Shown: in pieces, positions 5,966 through 12,307 of the stretch
Numbering within the stretch: the first letter of the stretch is position 1
Layout of the letters: every line of letters begins with the position of its first letter
Assembly (NCBI GenBank): GCA_964424125.1
Contig: CAYRHS010000092.1
Location: 1 to 12,307, forward strand
Length of the DNA stretch: 12,307 nt
Direction of reading: 5' to 3'
DNA from: CAYRHS01 sp964424125
GTDB taxonomy: Bacteria; Actinomycetota; Acidimicrobiia; IMCC26256; JAOSJL01
Translations under genes and position numbers: made by a program
Notes under the pieces: generated by a model
Seen by the model: the letters and a program-made list of their open reading frames with translations, nothing else
Database searches by the model: none
Told to the model about the DNA's origin: nothing

Positions 5966-6814
5966 ATGTTCCAGGCGTTCGTCATCCTCTTGCGGGAAGG
6001 GTTCGAGGCGGCCCTGATCGTGGCGATCGTCTTCGCCTACCTCCGAAAGATCGGACGCCAGGACCTCGCTCCGCCGGTGTGGAGCGGCGTCATCGCGGCC
6101 CTCGCCACCGCGACCGGGATCGGGCTCGTGGTCCGCTGGACGATCGGCGGCCTCGAGGGCGAAGCGGAGCTGATGGCCTACGCCGCGATCTCCGCGACCG
6201 CCGCGGTGGTGCTCACCTGGATGATCTTCTGGATGCGTCGCCAGAGCCGCATGATCGCCGGCGACCTCCACCGTCAGATCGAAGAAGCGGTGGCGTCGCG
6301 GAACGCCGCAAGGGGCGCGATGTTGGTCGCCTTCGTGGCGGTGCTGCGTGAGGGAATCGAGGCGGCACTGTTCCTGATCGCCGCGGCCGTCTCGGTCGAC
6401 GGCGCGACCGTCTTCGTCGGCGGGTTCGCGAGTCTCGTCGCGGCGGGGGTGCTGGGGTTCTTCGTGTACGCGGGGGGCCGGAAGATCGCGATGCGGACGT
6501 TCTTTCGCGTCACCGGGATCTTGCTCATCGTCTTCGCCGGCGGACTCTTGGCCAAGGCGGTCTTCTTCCTTCAGGCGGCCGGCCATCTGGGCACGGTCAA
6601 CAACGCGCTCTACGACGTGACCGGCCTGCACTGGCTTACGGTCGACACCGAGAGTGGGCGGATCCTGGCCGGCCTGTGCGGGTGGGACCCACGTCCTTCC
6701 CTCGAGCAGGTCGTCGTGTGGGTCGCCTACCTGGTCCCGGTCATGACGTGGTTCCTCGCGGGCGAGCGGGCACCGAGGCCGGCCCGCGTCGCCGTCGAGG
6801 CAACCTCGTCCTGA
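5966..6814 (+). CDS. FTR1-family high-affinity iron permease (EfeU-type)
   Basis: 282 residues, close to bacterial EfeU (about 276), with seven hydrophobic segments. Both hallmark REGxE motifs are present: REGFE (10-14) in the first membrane helix and REGIE (128-132) in the fourth, whose glutamates carry iron through the membrane. A charged cytoplasmic loop (RRQSRMIAGDLHRQIEEA, about 91-108) sits between the halves, as in the family. In E. coli EfeU works with EfeO and the periplasmic peroxidase EfeB; neither is encoded here, so the protein may act alone or with distant partners. The ATG at 5966 follows GGGGGCGGAG, a suitable ribosome-binding site. The 3' end overlaps the convergent hydroxylase gene by 88 bp. 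Confidence 0.94.
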   Translation: MFQAFVILLREGFEAALIVAIVFAYLRKIGRQDLAPPVWSGVIAALATATGIGLVVRWTIGGLEGEAELMAYAAISATAAVVLTWMIFWMRRQSRMIAGDLHRQIEEAVASRNAARGAMLVAFVAVLREGIEAALFLIAAAVSVDGATVFVGGFASLVAAGVLGFFVYAGGRKIAMRTFFRVTGILLIVFAGGLLAKAVFFLQAAGHLGTVNNALYDVTGLHWLTVDTESGRILAGLCGWDPRPSLEQVVVWVAYLVPVMTWFLAGERAPRPARVAVEATSS

Positions 6815-7929
6815 CCCTCGAGGGCCTCCCGTCGGCGGGACGCCCATCCCGGCCCCCGGAACACGAAGGAGAGGCGGTCTCGCCAACTCCTCGAGCGCGC
6901 CACGTCGCCGAGCATGTCCCGGTACTCGTGGGTGGCGATCCGGACCGGGTCGAACGTGTCGATGTTCTTCGTCAAGCCGTAGACGACCGGCTCGCCTTCC
7001 GGCTCGTAGGTGCCGAAGAGCCGATCCCAGATGATGAGGATGCTTCCGTGGTTGCGGTCGAGGTACTGAGGATTGCTCCCGTGGTGCACACGGTGGTTCG
7101 ACGGTGTGTTGAGCACCTTCTCGGCCGGGCCGAGCTTGCGGATCGTGTCGGTGTGGATCCAGTACTGGTAGAGCAGGTTGATCCCCCGCGCCGAGGCGAC
7201 CAGCTCCGGGCGGATCCCGACCAGTGCCAGGGTCGTGTACGGAAGGAACGTCCCGAACGCCTCGGCCACCGGCTGACGGAGCGCGGTCGAGAGGTTGTAG
7301 TGCTCGCTGGAGTGGTGCACGACGTGGATCGCCCACATGAAGCGGCTCTCGTGCATGAACCGGTGGTTCCAGTAGTAGAGGAAGTCCCACGCGAGCGTGG
7401 CTGCAGCCAGGGCGAGCGGACCCTTCCCCAGATCTCGGACGAGGCGCCGCTTCCACATGCGCTTCGGCGTCGTGCGCGACGCCCACCCGGACGTGATCGC
7501 CAGGCCGCCCGCCACGATCGCAGCGACGCCGCCGACGTTCGCCACCTTCCGGGCCAGCCGGCCGGTCCGTCGTCGCGCGGCGCGGTTGTTGGGCCTCGGG
7601 CCGGCATCGTGGTCGATCGACGAGGCTGCGTCCGACTCATCGAGGCGCGCCACCAGATCGGCGAGCGTCGTCACCGCCACTGCGCCACCGGCCGTTGCCA
7701 CGAGCGCCGTGCCGTACTTGCCCTTGCCCGGCGTGATCGGCCCCAACAGCTTGGGCAGGGCGAGCGGTGCCAGAAGGCTGCCGACGCCCATCGAGAGGCT
7801 GGCGATCGTGTCGCGCCGCTCATAGTCGGCGGGGGTCGGGCCCCGTTCCGCTGCGTGGGCCCGGAGCCAGCGGTGCTCGGCGGCCATGGTCCCGAAGTAG
7901 CCGGGGATGGCCACCACCGTGAGATCCAC
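6727..7929 (-). CDS. Sterol desaturase / fatty acid hydroxylase superfamily membrane protein
   Basis: 400 residues. The eight-histidine di-iron pattern of the superfamily is present: HRFMH (189-193), HVVHH (202-206) and HRVHH (279-283), plus conserved flanks WDFLYYWNHR and DRNHGSILIIWDRLFGTY (291-308). Enzymes of this type are integral membrane oxygenases that hydroxylate or desaturate lipids, sterols or carotenoids using O2. The first 95 residues hold extra hydrophobic stretches, followed by a basic, probably disordered linker (about 100-130), so it is longer than the usual 270-300. The start is GTG 7929 with AAGGGACGAG just upstream as ribosome-binding site. The last 29 codons lie antisense to the permease 3' end, a basic tail (RREALEGQDEVAS...) outside the catalytic domain. 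The natural lipid substrate cannot be told from sequence. Confidence 0.92.
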   Translation of the reverse strand: MDLTVVAIPGYFGTMAAEHRWLRAHAAERGPTPADYERRDTIASLSMGVGSLLAPLALPKLLGPITPGKGKYGTALVATAGGAVAVTTLADLVARLDESDAASSIDHDAGPRPNNRAARRRTGRLARKVANVGGVAAIVAGGLAITSGWASRTTPKRMWKRRLVRDLGKGPLALAAATLAWDFLYYWNHRFMHESRFMWAIHVVHHSSEHYNLSTALRQPVAEAFGTFLPYTTLALVGIRPELVASARGINLLYQYWIHTDTIRKLGPAEKVLNTPSNHRVHHGSNPQYLDRNHGSILIIWDRLFGTYEPEGEPVVYGLTKNIDTFDPVRIATHEYRDMLGDVARSRSWRDRLSFVFRGPGWASRRREALEGQDEVASTATRAGLGARSPARNHVMTGTR

Positions 7930-8011
7930 GATCTCGTCCCTTCACGATCGTCGCGCCGCGCCCATTGTGTCGCCTCGGCCCCCGGGGTAGCGACCTCGGG
8001 GCGACACGTGT

Positions 8012-8035
8012 GGGCGCGGACGCGAAGCCGCGCCC
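8012..8035 (-). terminator. GC hairpin directly after the DoxX-family gene
   Basis: GGGCGCGG (8012-8019) pairs perfectly with CCGCGCCC (8028-8035) around an 8-base loop. On the minus strand it begins 5 bases after the stop of the DoxX-family gene (8041) and precedes the hydroxylase start (7929), so it probably separates the two transcripts. There is no T-run. Confidence 0.5.
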
Positions 8036-8040
8036 CCGAC

Positions 8041-8742
8041 TCAGGTGGGCGCGACGGGGACCTTCTCGTCGGACGTGTCTCCTCCGTTGAAGACCTCGCC
8101 CGGCTTCCAGGGCGTGCCCAACGCGGGCAACACGAAGCGGTCCAGGCCGTAGTAGCCCGCGTTGCGCCACGCCAGGACGATGCCGATGGAGACGACGATC
8201 ATGGCCGGGTTGACGCCGGCACTGCCCCCGAAGACGTACGAGAAGTTCAGGATCATCCCGAGGAACGCGAAGATCCCGGTGAAGAGGCCCAGGATCAGGG
8301 CGATGCCGATGATGACCTCACCGAAGGCGACGACGTACGCGAACACGGGGGCGGCGGTGTGCTGGATCCATTTGAGGAAGTCGACGTACCAGCTGTACGC
8401 GACGTCCGGGTGCGGACCCTGGGAGTTCTGGATGGCGTTCGAGGCGTACCCGGCGACGGAGTCGCCGATGGCCCGATGCTGCTCCATCCCGTCGGGACCG
8501 ACCACGGTGCCGCTGCGGATCCAGCCGATGTTGGCGTCACCCGTCAGGCTGTAGGCGGAGTGACCCCAGTCCCAGAACTTCCAGGTGATGTTGCCGCCGA
8601 ACACCTTGCCCCAGCCGGATTGGAACCACTCCCAGCCCAGCCAGATGCGGGCGACGAGCCAGATCCAGGCCGCCTGGCTCGACCCGAACAACCACCGGGC
8701 GAGCCGTGGCTCCTCCATGTAGTACACGGGCCTCGTGGCCAT
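8041..8742 (-). CDS. DoxX-family membrane protein
   Basis: 233 residues from ATG 8742, which is preceded by AGGGAGGACACC, a strong Shine-Dalgarno at good spacing; the longer open frame to 9012 runs into the divergent gene and is not believable. Hydrophobic segments are at about 25-41 (AAWIWLVARIWLGWEWF), 132-172 (two helices, VFAYVVAFGEVIIGIALILG and GIFAFLGMILNFSYVFGG) and 180-205 (MIVVSIGIVLAWRNAGYYGLD). This is the four-helix DoxX/DoxD pattern with its R-x-W-L-G-W and GE-x-x-I-G-x-x-L motifs. An extracytoplasmic loop (about 50-125) follows helix 1. Related proteins include the thiosulfate:quinone oxidoreductase subunit of archaea, mycobacterial DoxX beside superoxide dismutase, and Bacillus CatD. 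It is probably an electron-transfer or redox-stress membrane component. Promoter and palindrome lie just upstream. Confidence 0.88.
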   Translation of the reverse strand: MATRPVYYMEEPRLARWLFGSSQAAWIWLVARIWLGWEWFQSGWGKVFGGNITWKFWDWGHSAYSLTGDANIGWIRSGTVVGPDGMEQHRAIGDSVAGYASNAIQNSQGPHPDVAYSWYVDFLKWIQHTAAPVFAYVVAFGEVIIGIALILGLFTGIFAFLGMILNFSYVFGGSAGVNPAMIVVSIGIVLAWRNAGYYGLDRFVLPALGTPWKPGEVFNGGDTSDEKVPVAPT

Positions 8743-8814
8743 GGTGTCCTCCCTGCTCGTCTCGCTCCTCGTCGTCCGGGCCGACCCCCCACCACGAACA
8801 GATCGAATTGTATG

Positions 8815-8843
8815 ATCATAGCATCCATAAGCATCTCTATCAG
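8815..8843 (-). promoter_or_regulatory. Predicted promoter of the DoxX-family gene
   Basis: On the minus strand a -10 hexamer TATGAT (8820-8815) is separated by 17 bases from a -35-like CTGATA (8843-8838, four of six to TTGACA). The -10 is part of a perfect 10-bp palindrome TATGATCATA (8811-8820). The -35 lies inside the operator-like inverted repeat at 8828-8852. The ATG of the gene is about 70 bases downstream. Confidence 0.45.
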
Positions 8844-8852
8844 AGATACTTA
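8828..8852. promoter_or_regulatory. 25-bp operator-like palindrome between divergent DoxX and channel-like genes
   Basis: Left arm TAAGcATCTCT (8828-8838) and right arm AGAGATaCTTA (8842-8852) are inverted repeats with one mismatch per arm, around ATC. The site covers the predicted -35 of the minus-strand gene and ends two bases before the ATG at 8855 of the plus-strand gene. A dimeric repressor here could control both genes. The regulator is not in the window and I cannot assign its family from the site. Confidence 0.6.
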
Positions 8853-8854
8853 CC

Positions 8855-10042
8855 ATGCAGAGATCCGAAACCACCCGAGCGCGCCGCGCCCGATTACCGT
8901 GGCCGCTCGCTCCCGGAACGTGCCGACAGGGCAGGTGGCAGTTGGCCGAATGGATTGGCTTCGGGATCGGGATCGTCGTCGTCCTGGGAACGGGGAGCAG
9001 CATCCTCCACACGCTGCTGCTCCCCCGGGGCGAGAGCTCCCTGCTTTCGCGACTGCTCGCCCGGCTGAGCTACCGGCTCTTCGCCGCGTGCAGCCGGCCC
9101 ATCCGTTCCTACGGGGGAACCGACCGGCTCCTCGCGCTCCAGGGCCCGGTGTTCCTGCTCGCCGAGCTCGTGAGCTGGCTCACGCTGCTCGGGTTCGGCT
9201 TCGCGCTGATCCTGCTCCCCTACCTCGACGGTCACGTGGGGAACGCGATCCGCGAGTCAGGCTCCTCGCTGCTCACGCTCGGCTTCCAGGCGACCGACTC
9301 AGCCGCACCCACTGCGGTGGATCTCGCCGCCGGCGTGGCGGGCTTCGGGGTCATCACGTTGCTCATCGCGTATCTGCCCACGATCTACGGCGCGTTCAAC
9401 CGGCGCGAGGAAGCCGTCACGCTCCTCGAGAGTCGGGCCGGCGATCCGCCGTGGGGACCGGAACTGCTGGCGAGGCAGCAGCTCGTCTTCGTCGTCGACC
9501 AGCTCGCGGCGCTCTACGCCATCTGGGAACAGTGGGCAGCCGACGTAGCGGAGACGCACACGAGCTACCCGGTGCTCGTGATGTTCCGCTCCCCCCATCC
9601 GCTGCGGTCGTGGATCGTCGCCCATCTCGCGGTCCTGGACGCGGCGGCGATCCATCTCGCGGTTTCGCCCGAAAGCGCTCCCCACGAGGCTCGGCTCTGT
9701 CTGCGGATGGGCTTCACAACGCTGCGGGGTGTGGCCGAGACGCTCGCCCTCGAGGTGAACGAGAACCCGCGACCGGACGACCCCATCGAGCTGACCTACG
9801 ACGAGTTCGCGCAGGCGGTCGAGGACCTGCGTGACTACGGCTTCCCCATGGAGCGCAGTGCCGAAGAGGCCTGGCCGCACTTCAAGGGCTGGCGCGTCAA
9901 CTACGAACGCGCCGCGTACGGCATCGCCGATCTCGTTGCCGCGCCGCCGGCGCCGTGGTCGGGGCCACGCCACCACTTCGACGCCGCACCGCTGTACCCG
10001 CGTCGGCCCCCGCACCGGGAGCCGACGCGGTCCGAGTCGTGA
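8855..10042 (+). CDS. Channel-like membrane protein (ion-channel pore fold, degenerate filter)
   Basis: 395 residues from ATG 8855. Membrane helices are at about 33-56, 97-124 and 156-178. Between the last two is a short pore-helix-like segment IRESGSSLLTLGFQ (132-145), placed where potassium channels have their T-x-G-Y-G filter, here TLGF. After the last helix comes YGAFNRREEAVTLLESRAGDPP (178-199), a conserved-looking exit that I associate with actinobacterial proteins annotated as potassium channels. The remaining 190 residues are cytosolic and helical (LLARQQLVFVVDQLAALYAIWEQW, GWRVNYERAAYGIADL). No RCK or cyclic-nucleotide domain is recognised. The ATG has no good ribosome-binding site and abuts the palindrome. 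An in-frame TTG at 8942 follows GGCAGGTGGCAG and lies just before helix 1, so it may be the real start. The gene ends 3 bases from the convergent SHOCT gene. Confidence 0.68.
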   Translation: MQRSETTRARRARLPWPLAPGTCRQGRWQLAEWIGFGIGIVVVLGTGSSILHTLLLPRGESSLLSRLLARLSYRLFAACSRPIRSYGGTDRLLALQGPVFLLAELVSWLTLLGFGFALILLPYLDGHVGNAIRESGSSLLTLGFQATDSAAPTAVDLAAGVAGFGVITLLIAYLPTIYGAFNRREEAVTLLESRAGDPPWGPELLARQQLVFVVDQLAALYAIWEQWAADVAETHTSYPVLVMFRSPHPLRSWIVAHLAVLDAAAIHLAVSPESAPHEARLCLRMGFTTLRGVAETLALEVNENPRPDDPIELTYDEFAQAVEDLRDYGFPMERSAEEAWPHFKGWRVNYERAAYGIADLVAAPPAPWSGPRHHFDAAPLYPRRPPHREPTRSES

Positions 10043-10045
10043 GAT

Positions 10046-10453
10046 TCAGGCCAGGAGCTTGCGCTTCTGGGCGTCGAACTCCTCCTGGCTGATCACGCCC
10101 TTGTCGCGCAGCCCGGCGAGCTTGTCCAGCTCGTCGGCCGTGCCGCCACCGCCGCCGCCGCCGCCGGCGGTCTCGCGGACGTACTGATCGAACTCGGCCC
10201 TGGCTCGCTTCTGCTCCGCCAGCGCGCGCTGCGACATCCCGCCGCCCCGCACGATCAGGTAGATCAGGATCCCGATGAACGGGAAGATGATCACGAACAG
10301 GACCCAGGCGGCCTTCCCCCACCCCGACATCTCGTGGTCACGCCACAGGTCGGAAAAGATCGTGATGAGCAGCCAGAAGAAGATGACGAACCCGAAGATC
10401 CAGAGCACCCCGAGGAGCAGGTCCCCGAGACTGAAGTCGGCCAGACTCAACAC
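10046..10453 (-). CDS. PLDc_N/SHOCT-domain small membrane protein
   Basis: 135 residues from GTG 10453, which has GGAAGGA six bases upstream; an ATG at 10468 in the same frame (140 residues) lacks such a site. Two membrane helices are at about 11-34 (DLLLGVLWIFGFVIFFWLLI) and 48-68 (AAWVLFVIIFPFIGILIYLIV), joined by FSDLWRDHEMSGWGKA. This is the layout of the PLDc_N (phospholipase-D-nuclease N-terminal) membrane module. Then come a charged helix (SQRALAEQKRARAEFDQYVRE), a run of eight glycines and a C-terminal SHOCT motif (ADELDKLAGLRDKGVISQEEFDAQKRKLLA). SHOCT motifs are short oligomerisation or localisation elements; no enzymatic residue is visible. The function is unknown, perhaps in membrane stress. 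It is convergent with the channel-like gene. Confidence 0.9.
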   Translation of the reverse strand: MLSLADFSLGDLLLGVLWIFGFVIFFWLLITIFSDLWRDHEMSGWGKAAWVLFVIIFPFIGILIYLIVRGGGMSQRALAEQKRARAEFDQYVRETAGGGGGGGGTADELDKLAGLRDKGVISQEEFDAQKRKLLA

Positions 10454-10541
10454 GGCGGTTCCTTCCATTCACATTCGGGTGACATCCGGGAGCGGATCGT
10501 AGACGACCCGACCGCCCTCCGCCGGGTCCGGGGGGTGTCGA

Positions 10542-11025
10542 TCAGCGCGTTTCGCGCGAGTGGCGGAAGCCGACGCTCATCCGGGCACCGGCACGTGCCG
10601 TCTTCGGGACGGAATGTTGCCATCGCTCCTGCGTCGCTCCGCCCATGACCAGCAGGTCGCCCGCGCCGAGGCGGAACCGACGGGTTCCTCCCCCGCCCCC
10701 CTGAGGCCGCAGGAGGAACCGGCGCGGCTCGCCCAGCCCGAGCACCGCGATCACCGGGTCGGTGATGGTGCGTGCGATCCGATCACCGTGCCAGGCGACG
10801 CTGTCCCGCCCGTCGCGGTAGAGGGCGAGGTGGATGGAATCGAAGTCGCGCTCGTAGCGGCAGTCGAGCGCGGCGCGCATCTCGTCGAGCACCGGGACCA
10901 GTCCCCGACCGTCGGCGTCGAGCCCGTCGGCCGTCAGCCGGGGCTCGTCCACTCGACACACCGGCCACCGGATCGACGGCGTCGAGCAGCGAGGCCTGCC
11001 ATACGAGTCCGTCCACGCGGGCCAC
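10542..11025 (-). pseudogene. AlkB-type 2-oxoglutarate/Fe(II) dioxygenase, apparently internally deleted
   Basis: The catalytic half is intact in the frame ending at 10542. It holds a YRDGRDSVAWHGD segment with the iron-binding H-x-D, then LGEPRRFLLRP, GDLLVMGGATQERWQHSVPK with the distal His, and RMSVGFR with the two 2-oxoglutarate-binding arginines. This is the AlkB family, which oxidatively removes alkyl groups from DNA or RNA bases. The N-terminus is wrong: the frame that runs to GTG 11033 is Pro/Arg-rich nonsense before VDEPRLT. A different frame (from about GTG 11025) reads VARVDGLVWQASLLDAVDPV, the usual start of actinobacterial AlkB proteins. The roughly 60-75 residues normally between WQASLL and VDEPRL, part of the substrate-binding lid, are absent. 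The simplest reading is an internal deletion with frame change between about 10940 and 10965, or an assembly error. Confidence 0.72.
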
Positions 11026-11059
11026 GGACCCACGGTACCGGGAGGACCTCAACGAGGCC

Positions 11060-12307
11060 TCAGAGGCCGTACTTGTACTCCTCCAGGAGACGCAGCCACA
11101 CCTCGCTGATCGTCGGGAAGGCGGGTACGGAGTGCCAGATCAGCTCGAGCGGCACCTCGCCGGCGACAGCGATCGTCGCCGCGTGCAGCATCTCCTGCAC
11201 GCCGGGACCGGTGAACGTCGCGCCCACGACGACCTCCCGGTCTTCGTCGATCACGAGCTGGCAGGTTCCCTCGATCCCCTTGCCGAAGACGGCCGCGCCC
11301 GCCACCGCGCCGGTCGCGTGCTGGACCACCGCGACGTCCAGGCCCGCGTCACGTGCCTCCTGCACCTTCATCCCGACCGAGGCGACCTGCGGCTCGGTGA
11401 ACGCGACGCTCGGGACCGCTCGGTTGTCGGCCCAGGCCTCGATGTCCTTGCCGACGATCACGTCGCCGACGATTCGCGCCTGGTACTTGCCCATGTGCGT
11501 GAGCAGGGCACGACCGTTCACGTCGCCCGCGGCGTACAGCCAGCCTCCGTCGACGCCTCGGACGCGGAGGTGGTCGTCGACCTCGATCCACTTCCCCGGC
11601 TCGAGCCCGACGGTCTCCAGGCCGAGGTCTTCGGTGGCGGGTCGGCGTCCGGCCGCGACGAGGATCTCGTCGGCCGTGAACCGGGCGCCGTCGTCCATCG
11701 TCACGGCCACCGGCCCGTCACCCTCCCGGTCGACACGGCCGGCCCGGCCCGAGGATCCGGTACGCACCGTGATGCCCTGCGATTCCATCGCGGCCGTCAG
11801 CTCCCCGCTCGCGAACGGCTCCTCGTTGGGAAGGAGCCGGTCGAGGGCCTCGGCGAGGATCACCGTCTCGGTGCCGAGCGAGTGCCAGGCCTGAGCCATC
11901 TCGCAGCCGACCACGCCGCCGCCGAGCACGAAGAGGCTGCGGGGAGCCTCCTCGGCGGACGTGATGTCACGGTTGTCCCACGTCTTCACGTCGCGCAAAC
12001 CGGACACGGGCGGGATCGCGGCGAGCGAGCCCGTGGCGACGACGACCGCCTTCGACGCGGTGAGCTTGCGCGTGGACCCGTCACGCTGGTCAACCTCGAC
12101 GCGTCGCTCCCCCGCGAGCCGCCCGCGACCGCGCACGAGCTCGGCGTCGACGCCGTCGACCCACTGCACCTGGTACTTGTCGTCCCAGTGCGCGGTGATC
12201 GCGTCGCGCCGATCGAGCACGGCGGCGACGTCCAGCTCCCCGGTCACGGCCTGCGCCGCACCGGGAACCCGACGAACGGCGGCGAGCGCCTCGGACGGTC
12301 GCAACAG
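11060..12307 (-). CDS. FAD/NAD(P)-dependent oxidoreductase (lipoamide dehydrogenase-like), N-terminus outside window
   Basis: About 415 residues of the C-terminal part. The frame is open to the window edge and the codons at the edge (LLRPSEALAAVRRVPGA) already belong to the helix after the usual redox-cysteine region, so the FAD GxGxxG and any CxxxxC lie beyond. Visible parts are the ATGS loop (90-93), the NAD-binding LGGGVVGCE (127-135) with an acidic end to the second strand (VILAE, suggesting NAD), the second FAD motif YAAGDVNG (257-264), and a dimerisation domain. Near the C-terminus canonical lipoamide dehydrogenases have HPTxSE; here it reads SVPAFPTISEVW, so Phe replaces the catalytic His. 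The gene is therefore probably not a standard dihydrolipoamide dehydrogenase but a related flavoprotein reductase. It ends about 30 bases before the AlkB-like gene on the same strand. Confidence 0.88.
   Translation of the reverse strand: MLRPSEALAAVRRVPGAAQAVTGELDVAAVLDRRDAITAHWDDKYQVQWVDGVDAELVRGRGRLAGERRVEVDQRDGSTRKLTASKAVVVATGSLAAIPPVSGLRDVKTWDNRDITSAEEAPRSLFVLGGGVVGCEMAQAWHSLGTETVILAEALDRLLPNEEPFASGELTAAMESQGITVRTGSSGRAGRVDREGDGPVAVTMDDGARFTADEILVAAGRRPATEDLGLETVGLEPGKWIEVDDHLRVRGVDGGWLYAAGDVNGRALLTHMGKYQARIVGDVIVGKDIEAWADNRAVPSVAFTEPQVASVGMKVQEARDAGLDVAVVQHATGAVAGAAVFGKGIEGTCQLVIDEDREVVVGATFTGPGVQEMLHAATIAVAGEVPLELIWHSVPAFPTISEVWLRLLEEYKYGL

Noticed and set aside
4684..6351. Plus-strand frame running from the gap through the tRNA and the COQ4-like gene
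   Set aside because: It includes Ns and translates the tRNA. The region is explained by tRNA-Arg and the minus-strand gene.
5537..7486. A 649-codon minus-strand open frame over the permease gene
   Set aside because: It mirrors the hydroxylase and permease genes in the wrong frame, with Arg/His/Pro-rich low-complexity translation. Motif-bearing genes explain the same DNA.
6676..9834. A 1052-codon plus-strand open frame
   Set aside because: It is antisense to the sterol-desaturase and DoxX genes and then crosses the channel-like gene in another frame. The translation is charged and repetitive without motifs.
1..12307. CRISPR array, toxin-antitoxin pair or defence island
   Set aside because: I saw no regularly spaced repeats, no small overlapping gene pair with toxin or antitoxin motifs, and no nuclease, helicase or methylase motifs in any credible frame.

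Overview
The window is GC-rich with dense, GC-biased open frames, many GTG starts and a CCA-encoding tRNA gene. Together with the protein types (alpha/beta-hydrolase/cyclase fusion, SHOCT protein, DoxX protein, FTR1 permease), this suggests a high-GC Gram-positive actinobacterium, perhaps an uncultured lineague such as Acidimicrobiia. That is inference from style; there is no rRNA or marker gene here. The sequence is a draft scaffold with a 100-N gap.

Left part (1-3232, + strand): the 3' end of a probable hemerythrin-like protein; about 520 bp of non-coding DNA with two strong stem-loops and an AT-richer segment that may fold into a structured RNA; an SRPBCC-fold protein; a decayed minus-strand SixA-like phosphatase remnant; and a 444-residue alpha/beta-hydrolase fused to a class III nucleotide cyclase.

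Middle (3233-4921): a broken DDE transposase-like gene (5' truncated and frameshifted), then a 100-N gap whose two sides carry the same 55 bases (an unmerged contig overlap, not a biological repeat), then tRNA-Arg(CCT).

Right part (4922-12307): a COQ4-family protein with an intact HDxxHx11E motif, divergent from an FTR1-type iron permease. The permease overlaps tail-to-tail by 88 bp with a di-iron sterol-desaturase-type hydroxylase. A DoxX-family membrane protein and a channel-like membrane protein diverge from a short AT-rich region holding a strong operator-like palindrome. Next come a PLDc_N/SHOCT membrane protein, an AlkB-type dioxygenase that looks internally deleted, and the C-terminal part of an FAD/NAD-dependent flavoprotein cut by the window end.

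No single pathway links these genes. Iron and redox functions recur (hemerythrin, FTR1, di-iron hydroxylase, COQ4, DoxX, AlkB, flavoprotein), but apart from the shared intergenic region between DoxX and the channel-like gene they look like independent units. I see no convincing multi-gene novel system. The best leads are the COQ4-like gene, the palindrome with its DoxX/channel pair, the possible leader RNA at 782-889, and three visibly damaged genes.
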